Below, piece after piece: positions 9,574 through 18,645 of a stretch of DNA of 64,000 bases. Within the stretch, counting starts at the first letter, position 1. Each line of letters starts with the position of its first letter. The notes beneath the pieces are model-generated. The model saw nothing but the letters and a program-made list of their open reading frames with translations, did not search any database and was not told the DNA's origin. Position numbers and translations under genes: made by a program. This stretch comes from an uncultured Sphingobacteriales bacterium (GTDB taxonomy: Bacteria; Bacteroidota; Bacteroidia; Chitinophagales; Chitinophagaceae), in NCBI GenBank assembly GCA_937991535.1, contig CALKHN010000003.1, forward strand, positions 97,795-161,794, given 5' to 3'.

Positions 9574-11463
9574 ATGAAACAGCTATTTCAATTTGTCTTT
9601 TTATTGCTGTTGTGCAATACACTGGCTGCCCAAAAAATTACCCTGATAAAAAAAGGCAAATCTGCCTACAATATCGTGATGCCTGAAAAAGCTACCCTGA
9701 CAGAGATCCAGGCGGCCAAAGTGCTGCAGGATTATTTGTTCAGGATCACGGGCGTGAGTTTACCGGTAGTTGCTGATAATGTAAAAAGCACAGCTTCCGA
9801 AATTTTGATTGGCCATGTAAACAGGCCGGAACAAAATGAAATAGATTATACTAAGTTAAAGCAAGACGGCTTATTAATTAAAACCGACAACAATAAATTA
9901 ATCTTAACAGGAGGCGATAAAAAAGGAGTGATATACAGTGTGTATACCTTCCTGGAAAAATACCTGGGCTGCCGAAAATATACATCAGATTTTACGCTGG
10001 TACCCACCCGGAAAACGATAAAACTTGCTCCGGTAAATGATATGCAGTTGCCGGCTTTCACCTTCAGGGAAACCTATTATAACGATGTGTACGATCCGGA
10101 GTTTATGAACTGGCATAAACTGCATTCCTTTGAAGGCAGAGGCGGCGATAAAACGCAGTGGGGATATTGGGTACATACGTTTCACAGCTTGCTCGATCCC
10201 AAAGAATACGGCGACGCACACCCGGAATATTTCAGCTTCTACGATGGCAAAAGGCATGCGGGTATCATCCCCTCGTGGGATGGTTCCAGTTACCAGCCCG
10301 AAGCACAGTTGTGTTTAACCAATCCGGATGTGCTGGAGATCGTATGTAAAAACCTGCAAAAAGCAATTGACAAAAAGCCGGAAGCACTGTACTGGTCGGT
10401 AAGCCAAAACGACAACGTGAATTATTGCCGTTGCGATAACTGTGCCGCGTTGGATAAAAAGTATGCTGCCTTTGCACCGGAGGAAAAACTACTTTCTACG
10501 CATGGCGGAGAAAAATACCCTGCATTAGGTTCAGGTTCAATTATCGCTTTTGTGAATAAGGTGGCAGAGCGCTTTCCCGATAAAATTATTTCAACGCTGG
10601 CTTACCAGTACTCACGTACTCCGCCTAAAGACATTATACCCCGCAAGAATGTAAACATCATGCTGTGTAGTATTGAAAGCTCCCGCAACGATCCGATGAC
10701 AATTGGCGACAAGGCCTTTAGTGAGGATCTGGCAGGTTGGGGAAAACTTACGGATAATATACTGGTGTGGGATTATGTAATTCGTTTTTCACACCTGTTC
10801 GCTCCGTTTCCCAATTTGCGTGTATTGCAGCCGAACGTTCAGTTTCTCAGGAACAATAATGTATCTGCATTGTTTGAACAGGGCAATATCCAGTCGGGTG
10901 GCGATTTTGCTCCGTTAAGAGCTTATATGATCGCTAAAATGCTATGGAACCCCGATATTGATATTGAGAAAGAGAAAAATGAATTTATTGATGCCTATTA
11001 CGGACCAGCCGCTCCGTATATAAAGCAATATATAAAGCTGCTGCATGATAACAATCAATCCGGTAAAGGCGTGAAGATGTCTATATTTGGCTCGCCTGTG
11101 CAGGAAAAAGAAAGCTTTTTATCGGAAAATTTAATTGCGGAATACAATCAAATTTTCGACAGGGCAGAGCAGAAGGTGAAAAACAGACCGGAGTATCTGG
11201 TGAGGGTTAAATCTGCGCGTCTTCCTGTATACTATGCCATGCTTGAAATAGCAAGAGCGGTTAAAACCGGGAGCAGGGGTGCATTTGTTACAGGAGACAA
11301 TGGCGCTTTGGTTCCCAATCCCAAAATCGTGAACATATTGTATGAGTTCGCTTATCACTGTGCACGCACCAAAGTAAGCAGAACCGCGGAATGGCATACG
11401 CCGCCTAAAGAATACCTGGAAAAATACATTGCATTTTTGCAAGAGCCACCAGTTAATAAATAG
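9574..11463 (+). CDS. DUF4838 domain protein, alpha-glucuronidase-like N-terminus
   Basis: 629 residues with signal peptide (MKQLFQFVFLLLLCNTLAAQ). Residues of about 25-130 resemble the N-terminal domain found in front of GH67 alpha-glucuronidases and GH84/GH20 enzymes (ILIGHVNRPEQNEI, GVIYSVYTFLEKYLGCRKY). Residues of about 190-480 match the DUF4838 pattern, including WSVSQNDNVNYCRCDNC with three cysteines (about 285-291), FPDKIISTLAYQYS, NVNIMLCSIE and ALFEQGNIQSGGDFAPLRAYM. It is probably a periplasmic or surface glycan-processing enzyme; its catalytic activity is not evident. It lies in the same + strand run as the SusCD genes. Confidence 0.82.
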   Translation: MKQLFQFVFLLLLCNTLAAQKITLIKKGKSAYNIVMPEKATLTEIQAAKVLQDYLFRITGVSLPVVADNVKSTASEILIGHVNRPEQNEIDYTKLKQDGLLIKTDNNKLILTGGDKKGVIYSVYTFLEKYLGCRKYTSDFTLVPTRKTIKLAPVNDMQLPAFTFRETYYNDVYDPEFMNWHKLHSFEGRGGDKTQWGYWVHTFHSLLDPKEYGDAHPEYFSFYDGKRHAGIIPSWDGSSYQPEAQLCLTNPDVLEIVCKNLQKAIDKKPEALYWSVSQNDNVNYCRCDNCAALDKKYAAFAPEEKLLSTHGGEKYPALGSGSIIAFVNKVAERFPDKIISTLAYQYSRTPPKDIIPRKNVNIMLCSIESSRNDPMTIGDKAFSEDLAGWGKLTDNILVWDYVIRFSHLFAPFPNLRVLQPNVQFLRNNNVSALFEQGNIQSGGDFAPLRAYMIAKMLWNPDIDIEKEKNEFIDAYYGPAAPYIKQYIKLLHDNNQSGKGVKMSIFGSPVQEKESFLSENLIAEYNQIFDRAEQKVKNRPEYLVRVKSARLPVYYAMLEIARAVKTGSRGAFVTGDNGALVPNPKIVNILYEFAYHCARTKVSRTAEWHTPPKEYLEKYIAFLQEPPVNK

Positions 11464-11673
11464 CCTATTAATCCGTTGTATGTTTTGTTCTATCTTAAAC
11501 AATGCCTGCGACAGTATTGTGTGTTCAGAAATGAAAAAGGAGCAGTGGACTGAAGTTGAATAATATACGGTAGCACAATGGCCACATCAGGGAACCAACC
11601 GGAAAACGGGGGGTATTCCCTGCCCGTCCCCGTCCGTACCGGAACGCCAGCCCGACTGAAGTCATTCATGCGG

Positions 11674-11703
11674 GGTTACTTTTTTTCCGCAAAAAAAGTA
11701 ACC
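11674..11703. repeat. Perfect 13-bp hairpin in the 11464-11841 intergenic region
   Basis: GGTTACTTTTTTT pairs perfectly with AAAAAAAGTAACC around a CCGC loop. The stem is T-rich on one side and A-rich on the other, so it could act as a bidirectional terminator, with weak GC content. The gap also holds a shorter stem, CAGGGAA (11588-11594) with TTCCCTG (11616-11622), in a GC-rich patch. I see no coding potential in this 378-base gap. Confidence 0.7.
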
Positions 11704-11841
11704 AACAACTGCACAAACAAAATGTTACGTAAGTCACCAAAAAATTGACATAAAATAATTTGAATCAAAAAATCGCATTTGCGTTTACCTTCCCTTTTTT
11801 ATTATAAAATCTGGTAATCTTGTAACTAAAATAAGTATAGC

Positions 11842-14679
11842 GTGAAAAGAAATATTTTTAAATCGCCGCTTTTATTTTTTGTGGCATTTCAATGCAGTAG
11901 CGCTACGGGTATTGGTCAGTCTCTGAATGTTGACGCGATTCCGCTTTACGACAAAGCACAGCTTCGCAGCAAAACCGACTGGCTGGTAACCGGCAGTACA
12001 CAGCAATCCGCAGTATACAAAACGCACGAAGGTCATATGGCGCTCAGCAACGGTTTAATATCAAGAACTTTCACTCTTTCCCCCAATGGCGCAACCATAG
12101 GATTGGATAACTTAGTTACCAATGAAGCACTGGTTCGGGCGGTATCGCCGGAAGCCGTGCTCTGGATAAACGGACATGAAATAAAAGCCGGTGGGTTAAC
12201 GGGACAGCCCATTGGCAACTACCTCTTACCCGAATGGATACCCGAAATGAAAGCCGATCCGTACAGTTTAAAACTGGTATCTTATACTACTTCACCCATC
12301 AAAGCGCGTTTTGAATGGAACCGGCGTACAGAATGGTCATCGCAGCAATTGCCCTGGCCGCCCAAAGGGATAGAAGTTGCATTTATCTACAAAGCCGATG
12401 AAACCATCATTCACCATTTCCAAAACCTTACTGCCGGAGACGCGCAAAGAGTGGTTTTACTGAAAGATGATTTTGTTACACTGTCGCCTGAATGGAATAT
12501 CGCTACCGTTAATGCGGCTGCAAATGCATTTAATAACGAAGGCAAGGCGGGTGAAATGATGGCTCCGGCAAATGCTGTTGTATTTGGCGAACGGGCTTTG
12601 CCTGCCGGTACCAAAGTGATCATCTGTAAACTGAATACCGGTACGGACCAAAGCAGCGGATATGGCCCCGGCATAGCGTTGCAGTTTGAAGATGAGCAAT
12701 CATCCAAATTCTATCTTTCGCCCCGCGACAAAAAGTTTGGAATATTTCATGATGGCAAAAGTCAAAGCTTCGAAGGCTTTGATCCCGGTAAATCATATTT
12801 TTTGAAGACACTGCTGGCTACGGGTAAAATGATATGCAGCGTATCTGCCGATGGCAAAAATTATACAACACTTGCTGAACTTCCGCTTAACAGCTTTCCT
12901 ACGCATATGCGTGTAGGTAAGACCGACCCCCGTGGCGGTAAAGCGGTGCGTGGCGAAGCCGGTGTAACAGGGCGTAGCAAAATAGAGCAGGTATTGCTGC
13001 TGGGTGCACCCGGCGAAACGCATGCGGATTTTGATTTCTTGCAGGGATTAACGGTAAAAGTGCACTATGAGTTGTATGATGGATTGCCCCTGCTGAGCAA
13101 ATGGGTAAGCGTGGAAAACAACAGCAGGCGGGAAATTATAGTAAATAACATTAAAAGCGAACACCTGGCAGTTACAGAGGCAGAAAGCGCTGTGGAGCAC
13201 AAGCAGCGGTGGGAGCTGCCCCCCATATTTACAGAAAGCGATTTTGCCTTCGGCTCCATGTCGCCCAATGCGGCGCAAAACGCCTGTGTAGAATGGCAAA
13301 CCGATCCTTCCTATACCACGCAGGTAAACTATGCATTGCAAACACCGTCGCTGCTGGTATGTATGCCCAAAACCGGCATGGGGCAGGAACTTGCGCCCGG
13401 TACATCTTTTGAAAGCATGCGGCTGTGGGAATTAGTGTACGACAGCTACGACCGGGAACGAAGAGGGCTGAGCGAAAGAAAGCTGTACCGTACCATCGCA
13501 CCGTGGGTAACCGAAAATCCCATCATCATGCACGTAAGCAGCGCAGCAGACGAGCCTGTTAAAAAAGCAATTGATCAGTGTGCGGAAGTAGGCTTTGAAA
13601 TGGTGATCATGACTTTTGGCAGCGGTTTCAATATCGAAGATACGGCGCAGCACAACCTGCAGCGCATGAAAGCACTGAAGGAGTATGCAAAATCCAGGGG
13701 TGTGGCGCTTGGTGGCTATTCCCTGCTGGCCAGCCGTTCCGTCAACGCAGCAAATGATGTGGTAATGCCGGAAGGCATGAAGCCTGCTTTTGGAAGTTCG
13801 CCCTGCTTAGAAAGCAAATGGGGGCAGGAATATTTTAAAAAGCTATACCATTTTTATGAAACCACGGGGCAGGACCTGCTGGAACATGATGGTTCCTATC
13901 CCGGTGATGTTTGCGCGTCTGCTGATCATCCCGGGCACAGGGGGCTGGAAGATTCGCGCTGGAAACAGTTCCGGGAAATTCAGCAATTTTACCAGTGGTG
14001 CCGGAGTAAAGGCATATACCTGAACGTACCCGACTGGTACTTCTTAAACGGCAGCACTAAAATAGCGATGGGTTACCGCGAAACCAACTGGTCGTTGCCA
14101 CGGGAACTGCAGGAAATTATTGAACGCCAGAATATATACGATGGCGCCTGGGAAAAGGCGCCTTCCATGGGCTGGATGTTTGTGCCACTGGTGCAATACC
14201 ACGGTGGTGGCGCTGCGGCTACTATAGAACCGCTCAAGGAACACCTGCCGCATTATGAACAACGGCTGGCCAATTTGTTTGGAGCGGGTGTGCAGGCCTG
14301 TTACCGCGGTCCGCAATTATACGATGCGCCTCAAACAAAAGCACTGGTAAAAAAATGGGTTGATTTTTACAAAAAGCACAGAAGAATATTAGATGCTGAT
14401 ATTATTCACCTGCGCAGGCCAGATGGCAGGGACTATGACGCCATACTGCATGCCGATCCGCATGGCAAAGAAAAAGGCTTATTGATGGTTTACAACCCGC
14501 TGAATGAATCCATTACCAGGGAAATTGAGTTGGACCTGTATTATACCGGATTAAAAAACCGGGCTATAATGAGTGAAAACGATGGAGTGGCAAAAAAAAT
14601 AACGTTGAACGGTACTAAGCTGAACTTACGGGTAACCATACCTGCCAAAAGCCAGCAATGGTTTGTGTTTACGCCATAA
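11842..14679 (+). CDS. Large glycoside-hydrolase-like protein with an inserted lectin-like domain
   Basis: 945 residues starting at GTG 11842, the codon that gives a signal peptide (MKRNIFKSPLLFF...TGIGQ). Residues of about 60-200 form a beta-sandwich like the N-terminal domain of alpha-galactosidase-type enzymes (SNGLISRTFTLSPNGATIGLDNL). At about 255-385 lies a concanavalin/LamG-like insert (GPGIALQFED, KKFGIFHDGKSQSFEGF, GKMICSVSADGKNY). The rest is a TIM barrel (about 560-850) with candidate acidic sites in DLLEHDGSYPGD and YRETNWSLPRE, then a C-terminal beta domain. Clan GH-D-like chemistry is plausible, but I cannot name a family. No charged substitution or frameshift is seen. Confidence 0.72.
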   Translation: MKRNIFKSPLLFFVAFQCSSATGIGQSLNVDAIPLYDKAQLRSKTDWLVTGSTQQSAVYKTHEGHMALSNGLISRTFTLSPNGATIGLDNLVTNEALVRAVSPEAVLWINGHEIKAGGLTGQPIGNYLLPEWIPEMKADPYSLKLVSYTTSPIKARFEWNRRTEWSSQQLPWPPKGIEVAFIYKADETIIHHFQNLTAGDAQRVVLLKDDFVTLSPEWNIATVNAAANAFNNEGKAGEMMAPANAVVFGERALPAGTKVIICKLNTGTDQSSGYGPGIALQFEDEQSSKFYLSPRDKKFGIFHDGKSQSFEGFDPGKSYFLKTLLATGKMICSVSADGKNYTTLAELPLNSFPTHMRVGKTDPRGGKAVRGEAGVTGRSKIEQVLLLGAPGETHADFDFLQGLTVKVHYELYDGLPLLSKWVSVENNSRREIIVNNIKSEHLAVTEAESAVEHKQRWELPPIFTESDFAFGSMSPNAAQNACVEWQTDPSYTTQVNYALQTPSLLVCMPKTGMGQELAPGTSFESMRLWELVYDSYDRERRGLSERKLYRTIAPWVTENPIIMHVSSAADEPVKKAIDQCAEVGFEMVIMTFGSGFNIEDTAQHNLQRMKALKEYAKSRGVALGGYSLLASRSVNAANDVVMPEGMKPAFGSSPCLESKWGQEYFKKLYHFYETTGQDLLEHDGSYPGDVCASADHPGHRGLEDSRWKQFREIQQFYQWCRSKGIYLNVPDWYFLNGSTKIAMGYRETNWSLPRELQEIIERQNIYDGAWEKAPSMGWMFVPLVQYHGGGAAATIEPLKEHLPHYEQRLANLFGAGVQACYRGPQLYDAPQTKALVKKWVDFYKKHRRILDADIIHLRRPDGRDYDAILHADPHGKEKGLLMVYNPLNESITREIELDLYYTGLKNRAIMSENDGVAKKITLNGTKLNLRVTIPAKSQQWFVFTP

Positions 14680-14682
14680 CAA

Positions 14683-14743
14683 CGGAGTTCCGTCCTGCGC
14701 CCCGGTTCTTGTTTCACGAACGGGAACCGGGTATGCAACTCCG
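14683..14743. repeat. Nested palindromic element after the 945-residue gene
   Basis: Two stems share one axis. The outer stem is CGGAGTT (14683-14689) with AACTCCG (14737-14743). The inner stem is CCCGGTTC (14701-14708) with GAACCGGG (14724-14731). Inside, GTTC can alternatively pair with GAAC at 14718-14721. It begins 4 bases after the stop codon and has no T-run, so it looks more like an intergenic palindromic repeat or mRNA-stabilising stem than an intrinsic terminator. Confidence 0.7.
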
Positions 14744-14929
14744 GGTATTCGGATCTGAATTAAAAATAAACCTCCAAAGATTTTTCAGATTATGGAATAT
14801 CGTTCATTGGAGTTTGCCCCGTCAATCGCCTGCCCTGATTTCTTAAGGAATTTAAACGGATGCTTTGTATATTGAGAATCATTTACCCCGTTGCAACTAC
14901 AAACGATAAATTATAAACTACAAATAAAA

Positions 14930-16345
14930 ATGTCATCACGCAGAAAATTTATTAAGTCGGCTGCATTGGCTTCCGCCGGCATTGCTGTTGGAAACTTTAG
15001 TGCTACAGCAAAAAGTTATAACCGGATCATTGGCGCCAATAAAAAAGTGAATCTTGCCTGTATTGGTATTGGTAACCGGGGCGGCGAGATCCTTAATGCC
15101 CTGCATGGCACTGATCTGGCTAATATTGTAGCGCTTTGCGACATAGATATGGGCGCGCCGCACACGCAAAAGAATATTGATAAATTTCCGGCAGCAAAAA
15201 GGTTTCAGGATTTCCGCGAAATGTTCGATAAGGCAGGCAATGAAATAGAAGCGGTTTCTGTCGGCGTGCCCGACTTCTCCCATTTCCCCATCACCATGAT
15301 GGCTATGGGGCTGGGCAAACATGTGTATGTTGAAAAGCCCATGGCCCGTACTTTTTATGAGATAGAACTGATGATGGCGGCTGCAAAAAAATACAATAAA
15401 GTGGTAACGCAAATGGGCAACCAGGGCCATTCGGAAGCCAATTATTTTCAGTTTAAAGCATGGAAAGATGCCGGCATTATAAAAGATGTTACCGCAATTA
15501 CGGCACATATGAATGCTGCACGACGCTGGCATGGATGGGACCCGCACATTCAAAAATTTCCGGCAGCGGAGCCTGTTCCCGCTACGCTGGACTGGAACAA
15601 TTGGCTGGCTGCTGCACAACACCACGATTACAATAAAGATTATCATCTCGGGCAATGGCGCTGCTGGTACGATTTTGGTATGGGCGCCCTGGGCGATTGG
15701 GGAGCACATATTTTGGATACAGCGCACCAGTTTTTAGAACTCGGTTTGCCAAACGAAATCAGCGCGCTCAAAGCCGAAGGACACAACGATTATTTTTATC
15801 CGATGTCTACAACGCTCCTGTTTAAATTTCCAAAACGCAGGAACATGCCGGCAGTAGACATTACCTGGTACGATGGTGTGAATAATGTTCCTGCTGTGCC
15901 CGAAGGATATGGCATATCGGAGCTGGATCCCAATATTCCTCCTGCAAGCAATGGAAAAATTCAACCGGCCAAACTTAATCCCGGCAAAATTATATACAGT
16001 AAGGAACTGACCTTTAAAGGCGGTTCACATGGCAGCACTTTATCCATTATTCCGGAAGAGAAAGCAAAGGCAATGGTCTCCCAACTACCGGAAGTGCCCA
16101 AAAGTACCTCAAACCATTTTGCGAACTTTTTGCTGGCATGCAGTGGGTCAGAAAAAACACGTTCTCCGTTTGAAATTGCCGGGCCGCTCAGCCAGGTATT
16201 TTCATTGGGCGTAATGGCGCAGCGGCTCAATACGCAAATACTATTTGACCGGGAAACAAAGCGCATTACCAACAACCGTTTTGCCGACGCCATGCTAACG
16301 GGTACGCCTCCGCGCAAAGGGTGGGAGCAGTATTATAAGTTATAG
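14930..16345 (+). CDS. Tat-exported Gfo/Idh/MocA family oxidoreductase
   Basis: NAD(P)-dependent sugar oxidoreductase family, 471 residues from ATG 14930. The longer frame from TTG 14891 adds residues before the signal and is unlikely. The N-terminus has a twin-arginine motif (SSRRKFIKSAALASAG) followed by a hydrophobic stretch, so the folded cofactor-bound enzyme is probably moved to the periplasm. The Rossmann motif CIGIGNRGGEIL, the EKPMART motif and ADH-like GDWGAH segments are present. Family members oxidise or epimerise glycosyl units, or cleave glycosides by a redox mechanism. Its place at the end of the first SusCD locus suggests it acts on the released sugar. Confidence 0.9.
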   Translation: MSSRRKFIKSAALASAGIAVGNFSATAKSYNRIIGANKKVNLACIGIGNRGGEILNALHGTDLANIVALCDIDMGAPHTQKNIDKFPAAKRFQDFREMFDKAGNEIEAVSVGVPDFSHFPITMMAMGLGKHVYVEKPMARTFYEIELMMAAAKKYNKVVTQMGNQGHSEANYFQFKAWKDAGIIKDVTAITAHMNAARRWHGWDPHIQKFPAAEPVPATLDWNNWLAAAQHHDYNKDYHLGQWRCWYDFGMGALGDWGAHILDTAHQFLELGLPNEISALKAEGHNDYFYPMSTTLLFKFPKRRNMPAVDITWYDGVNNVPAVPEGYGISELDPNIPPASNGKIQPAKLNPGKIIYSKELTFKGGSHGSTLSIIPEEKAKAMVSQLPEVPKSTSNHFANFLLACSGSEKTRSPFEIAGPLSQVFSLGVMAQRLNTQILFDRETKRITNNRFADAMLTGTPPRKGWEQYYKL

Positions 16346-16358
16346 GTGTGGAAAACAA

Positions 16359-16381
16359 CTGGTACGTGCCGGCCGAACCAG
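16359..16381. repeat. REP-like palindrome, left of the broken transposase
   Basis: Imperfect palindrome with CTGGT (16359-16363) and ACCAG (16377-16381) around a GC-rich centre. It shares the 5' part CTGGTACGTG with the better preserved copy at 16804-16827, on the other side of the transposase remnant. This layout is typical of REP sequences around REP-associated tyrosine transposases. This copy has lost the GGGGACA centre. Confidence 0.55.
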
Positions 16382-16455
16382 GGTTTCAGTAAATTCATAA
16401 TCTGAAATTTAATACATTCGCCGATGCATTATTTTGAAGAACACCGCAGTCCTGC

Positions 16456-16790
16456 ATGGAACCAGGAAAGATATATTTCCGGACAGCTACCATTAATAAT
16501 TGGCATAAACTATTAGCCGGTGATGTAACAAAAGAAATTATTACAGGCTCTCTTTCCACGTTGTCAGTAAGAAAAAAAATTACGAGTTCCGGCAGCGTGG
16601 TCCGTTAGCGTTTGAGCTTACACAGAAGAAAACCGCTATGCAAAAACTGCAATATTTACACGATAATTCATTGGCAGAACACTGGCAATTAACGGATGAT
16701 CCTGCTAAATACTACTATTCATCAGCGAAATATTACGAAACGGGTATTGATGATTTTGGGTTTTTGAATAATATGCTGGATATAATTTAA
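16456..16790 (+). pseudogene. Remnant of a REP-associated (Y1-type) transposase
   Basis: Two reading frames carry the two ends of one transposase. From ATG 16456 the frame reads MEPGKIYFRTATINNWHKLL, the usual N-terminus, and continues to about 16560. A different frame from about 16554 reads KNYEFRQRGPLAFELTQKK, then the C-terminal block MQKLQYLHDNSLAEHW... to a stop at 16788-16790. The middle of the protein, including the HUH metal-binding motif, is missing, so the gene has an internal deletion and a frameshift. REP-like palindromes lie on both sides (16359-16381 and 16804-16827). The family assignment rests on recall of the typical block DPLAxxxxxKKxxLQKLxYIHxNPLAExW. Confidence 0.75.
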
Positions 16791-16803
16791 GAATGGAAAG
16801 GAA

Positions 16804-16827
16804 CTGGTACGTGGGGACAGGTACCAG
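16804..16827. repeat. REP-like palindrome, right of the broken transposase
   Basis: CTGGTAC (16804-16810) pairs with GTACCAG (16821-16827) around a 10-base loop GTGGGGACAG. The same loop core GTGGGGACA and the same outer CTGG/CCAG clamp occur at 43363-43386 with a different but still paired middle stem. The compensated change supports a conserved folded repeat. The region from here to 16985 shows no convincing gene. Confidence 0.75.
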
Positions 16828-16985
16828 GGCAATAATGCCGTGTTATTTGCGGCTCCGCTTCATATCATGATCGGCATTCTTTATCAATTCTTGCATCGCG
16901 GTTTATTAAATGGACTAAGAAGCGAAATGATTGTGGTACAGGGGGAGGCGGTGGTCGGAAAAACGGCCGGAGGCGTTCGTTTTTT

Positions 16986-17014
16986 CTTGATCTTTTTGTA
17001 TCAAGACAAAAAGA
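16986..17014. terminator. Two mutually exclusive hairpins near the end of the 17035-18369 gene
   Basis: TCTTTTTGT (16991-16999) pairs with ACAAAAAGA (17006-17014) around ATCAAG. An alternative stem CTTGAT (16986-16991) pairs with ATCAAG (17000-17005). The site lies 21 bases beyond the stop of the minus-strand glycosidase-like gene and is rich in T on both strands, so it may end transcription from either side. The stems are AU-rich and weak. Confidence 0.5.
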
Positions 17015-17034
17015 AAAGAATGAAAAAATCATCT

Positions 17035-18369
17035 TCACTTTTCCATACCTTTCAAAACAATATATGGGCACGCCACTGTAGTAAGATAAACCGGTCCCTG
17101 GGTACGGGAAGTTGTTGTAATGCATTCAAAAGGACCTCCAAAAGAAGCGCCCTTGCGGTAATCCGTTTCTCTTAAATGGGTAATATATTCCTTTATTAAC
17201 TGTTGGGCATAAGCGCTGTTTACTTTGGCGAGGGAAAAGGCTACCCAGCCAGTGGGCGTTCCCCAATAGGCGCCATTCTGGTATTGGTTTTTGGGAACCA
17301 AAGATTTTTGCCAGGCGGTTTCGGTATTGTAATCCTCTGTGGTTATGATATGACGAATATTGCCTTTATAGGCCAGTGTGCCGCTTTTATATGCATTGGC
17401 AAGATGCCGGCATGCTTTTAAGGCATCTTCTCCTTCAAGAATATCTAAATAAATAGCCAAAGACGTAGCCCACACGTCCGGCTGGTTGCTTTTTGCGGTT
17501 GAAGCCAGCAACATCCCGTCTTTATTTAAGAAAATTACAGGCAGCACTTTTTTTATGGATTGGGCAATTTGTTCATAGTGGTCTGCTTTGGTTTTATTTC
17601 CTGAAAAAGTAAAGATGCTGGAGAGATCCTTTGCGGCAACATATTTTAATATAGACGGATAACACAGATCGCCTGTAATTTCAATTACATCCCGGAAACC
17701 AAAATCAACACCCCTGAAAGCCTCATTGGTACACACGATATGATTGTCTTTTCGCGAAGGAGGTACTGCAAAGGCCATTTCAAGCCGGTCAATCAGCCGT
17801 ATTCCATTTATTTCTTTTAACAGTGTTTTCTTATCGGCTGTTGCTTTAATATAATGGTTCGCCATCCGTATAAAAAAGAACTGGTCGCAATAGGGCGGGA
17901 CCATACCAAACGCCTTCACACCTTGTTCTTCCACATCGTAGGTTCCCGGAAAATAAATCGGCAGGCTGTTATCAATGCGGATATGATCGGCGATGGCCCC
18001 CAATGGTATCATGCTCCCTCCTTTGGTGATCCAGGCTTGATCGCATTGTGTTGAAGCGGTTAACAGCAGCATGTGTTTTTGTTCTTCTTTTTTCACAAAG
18101 CCCGTTTCAAGCGACATGGCATAATCTCTTATCCAGAAAGCGGGATAAGTATCCCTTCCGCCGGGTCTGATCAGTGTGCCACCGGTTTCATTGGACCCAA
18201 ATGACGGAATACTTTGGTGAGGATAAATACGCGAGCTATCCATTACTGCTTTTGTAATATTTTCCAGGAATGAAAGATCGTCTTTGCTAATGATGCCGGC
18301 TGTTTGCTGCCCAAACAATAGACCGGAATAAAATATATTCAGGAAGAGTAAGATCCAGCGTCCTTTCAT
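17035..18369 (-). CDS. Secreted six-hairpin (alpha/alpha)6 glycosidase-like protein
   Basis: 444 residues with an SPI signal (MKGRWILLFLNIFYSGLLFGQ). The alternation of helices and short aromatic motifs fits an (alpha/alpha)6 barrel: FWIRDYAMSLETG at about 77-89, GTYDVEEQGVKAFG, CDQFFFIRMANHYI, NEAFRGVDFGFRDVIEITGDLCYPS, NQPDVWATSLAIYLDIL, NGAYWGTPTGWVAFSLA at about 371-387, and GPFECIT. Such folds occur in glucosidases, trehalases and glycoside-processing enzymes of several families; I cannot assign one. It is transcribed against the upstream sugar locus and divergently from the TPR histidine kinase, so it forms a single-gene unit. Confidence 0.72.
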   Translation of the reverse strand: MKGRWILLFLNIFYSGLLFGQQTAGIISKDDLSFLENITKAVMDSSRIYPHQSIPSFGSNETGGTLIRPGGRDTYPAFWIRDYAMSLETGFVKKEEQKHMLLLTASTQCDQAWITKGGSMIPLGAIADHIRIDNSLPIYFPGTYDVEEQGVKAFGMVPPYCDQFFFIRMANHYIKATADKKTLLKEINGIRLIDRLEMAFAVPPSRKDNHIVCTNEAFRGVDFGFRDVIEITGDLCYPSILKYVAAKDLSSIFTFSGNKTKADHYEQIAQSIKKVLPVIFLNKDGMLLASTAKSNQPDVWATSLAIYLDILEGEDALKACRHLANAYKSGTLAYKGNIRHIITTEDYNTETAWQKSLVPKNQYQNGAYWGTPTGWVAFSLAKVNSAYAQQLIKEYITHLRETDYRKGASFGGPFECITTTSRTQGPVYLTTVACPYIVLKGMEK

Positions 18370-18448
18370 TTTTTATAAAATCTTGTAGTGCGAAGATGTA
18401 TTATTTTTAGCAGAAATGTTCAACCAATCAGCCATTGCTCCGATTTGA

Positions 18449-18475
18449 GCCATAGGGATTTTCTTTTACTATGGC
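18449..18475. promoter_or_regulatory. Inverted repeat in the divergent 18370-18645 intergenic region
   Basis: GCCATAG (18449-18455) and CTATGGC (18469-18475) form a perfect 7-bp inverted repeat around 13 bases. It lies between the divergent glycosidase-like gene and the histidine kinase gene, where an operator would be expected. There is no other evidence for binding. The remaining bases of this 276-base gap show no believable gene. Confidence 0.3.
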
Positions 18476-18645
18476 ATAAGAGTGAATTTGAAATAAGCGT
18501 AGCCGGTGGAAAAATAAATGCAGCAATGTTAGTATGGCCGTCAGGGTTTAACCTCTTTGCTGTATATGATAAAGGGGTGTTGCATACGTTATGCGCATTA
18601 TAAGCGTTTGGAAATATGACGGGCATCTTGAATGCGGCTTGAAAA

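Noticed and set aside
15961..16317. 118-residue minus-strand open frame
   Set aside because: Antisense to the oxidoreductase C-terminal region; no independent support.
16840..17175. Small + strand open frame of 111 residues
   Set aside because: Overlaps the end of a well-supported minus-strand gene and the hairpin, and has no protein-like pattern.
18388..18603. Small + strand open frame in the divergent gap
   Set aside because: No recognisable start site, composition or motif; it overlaps the inverted repeat and is probably chance.
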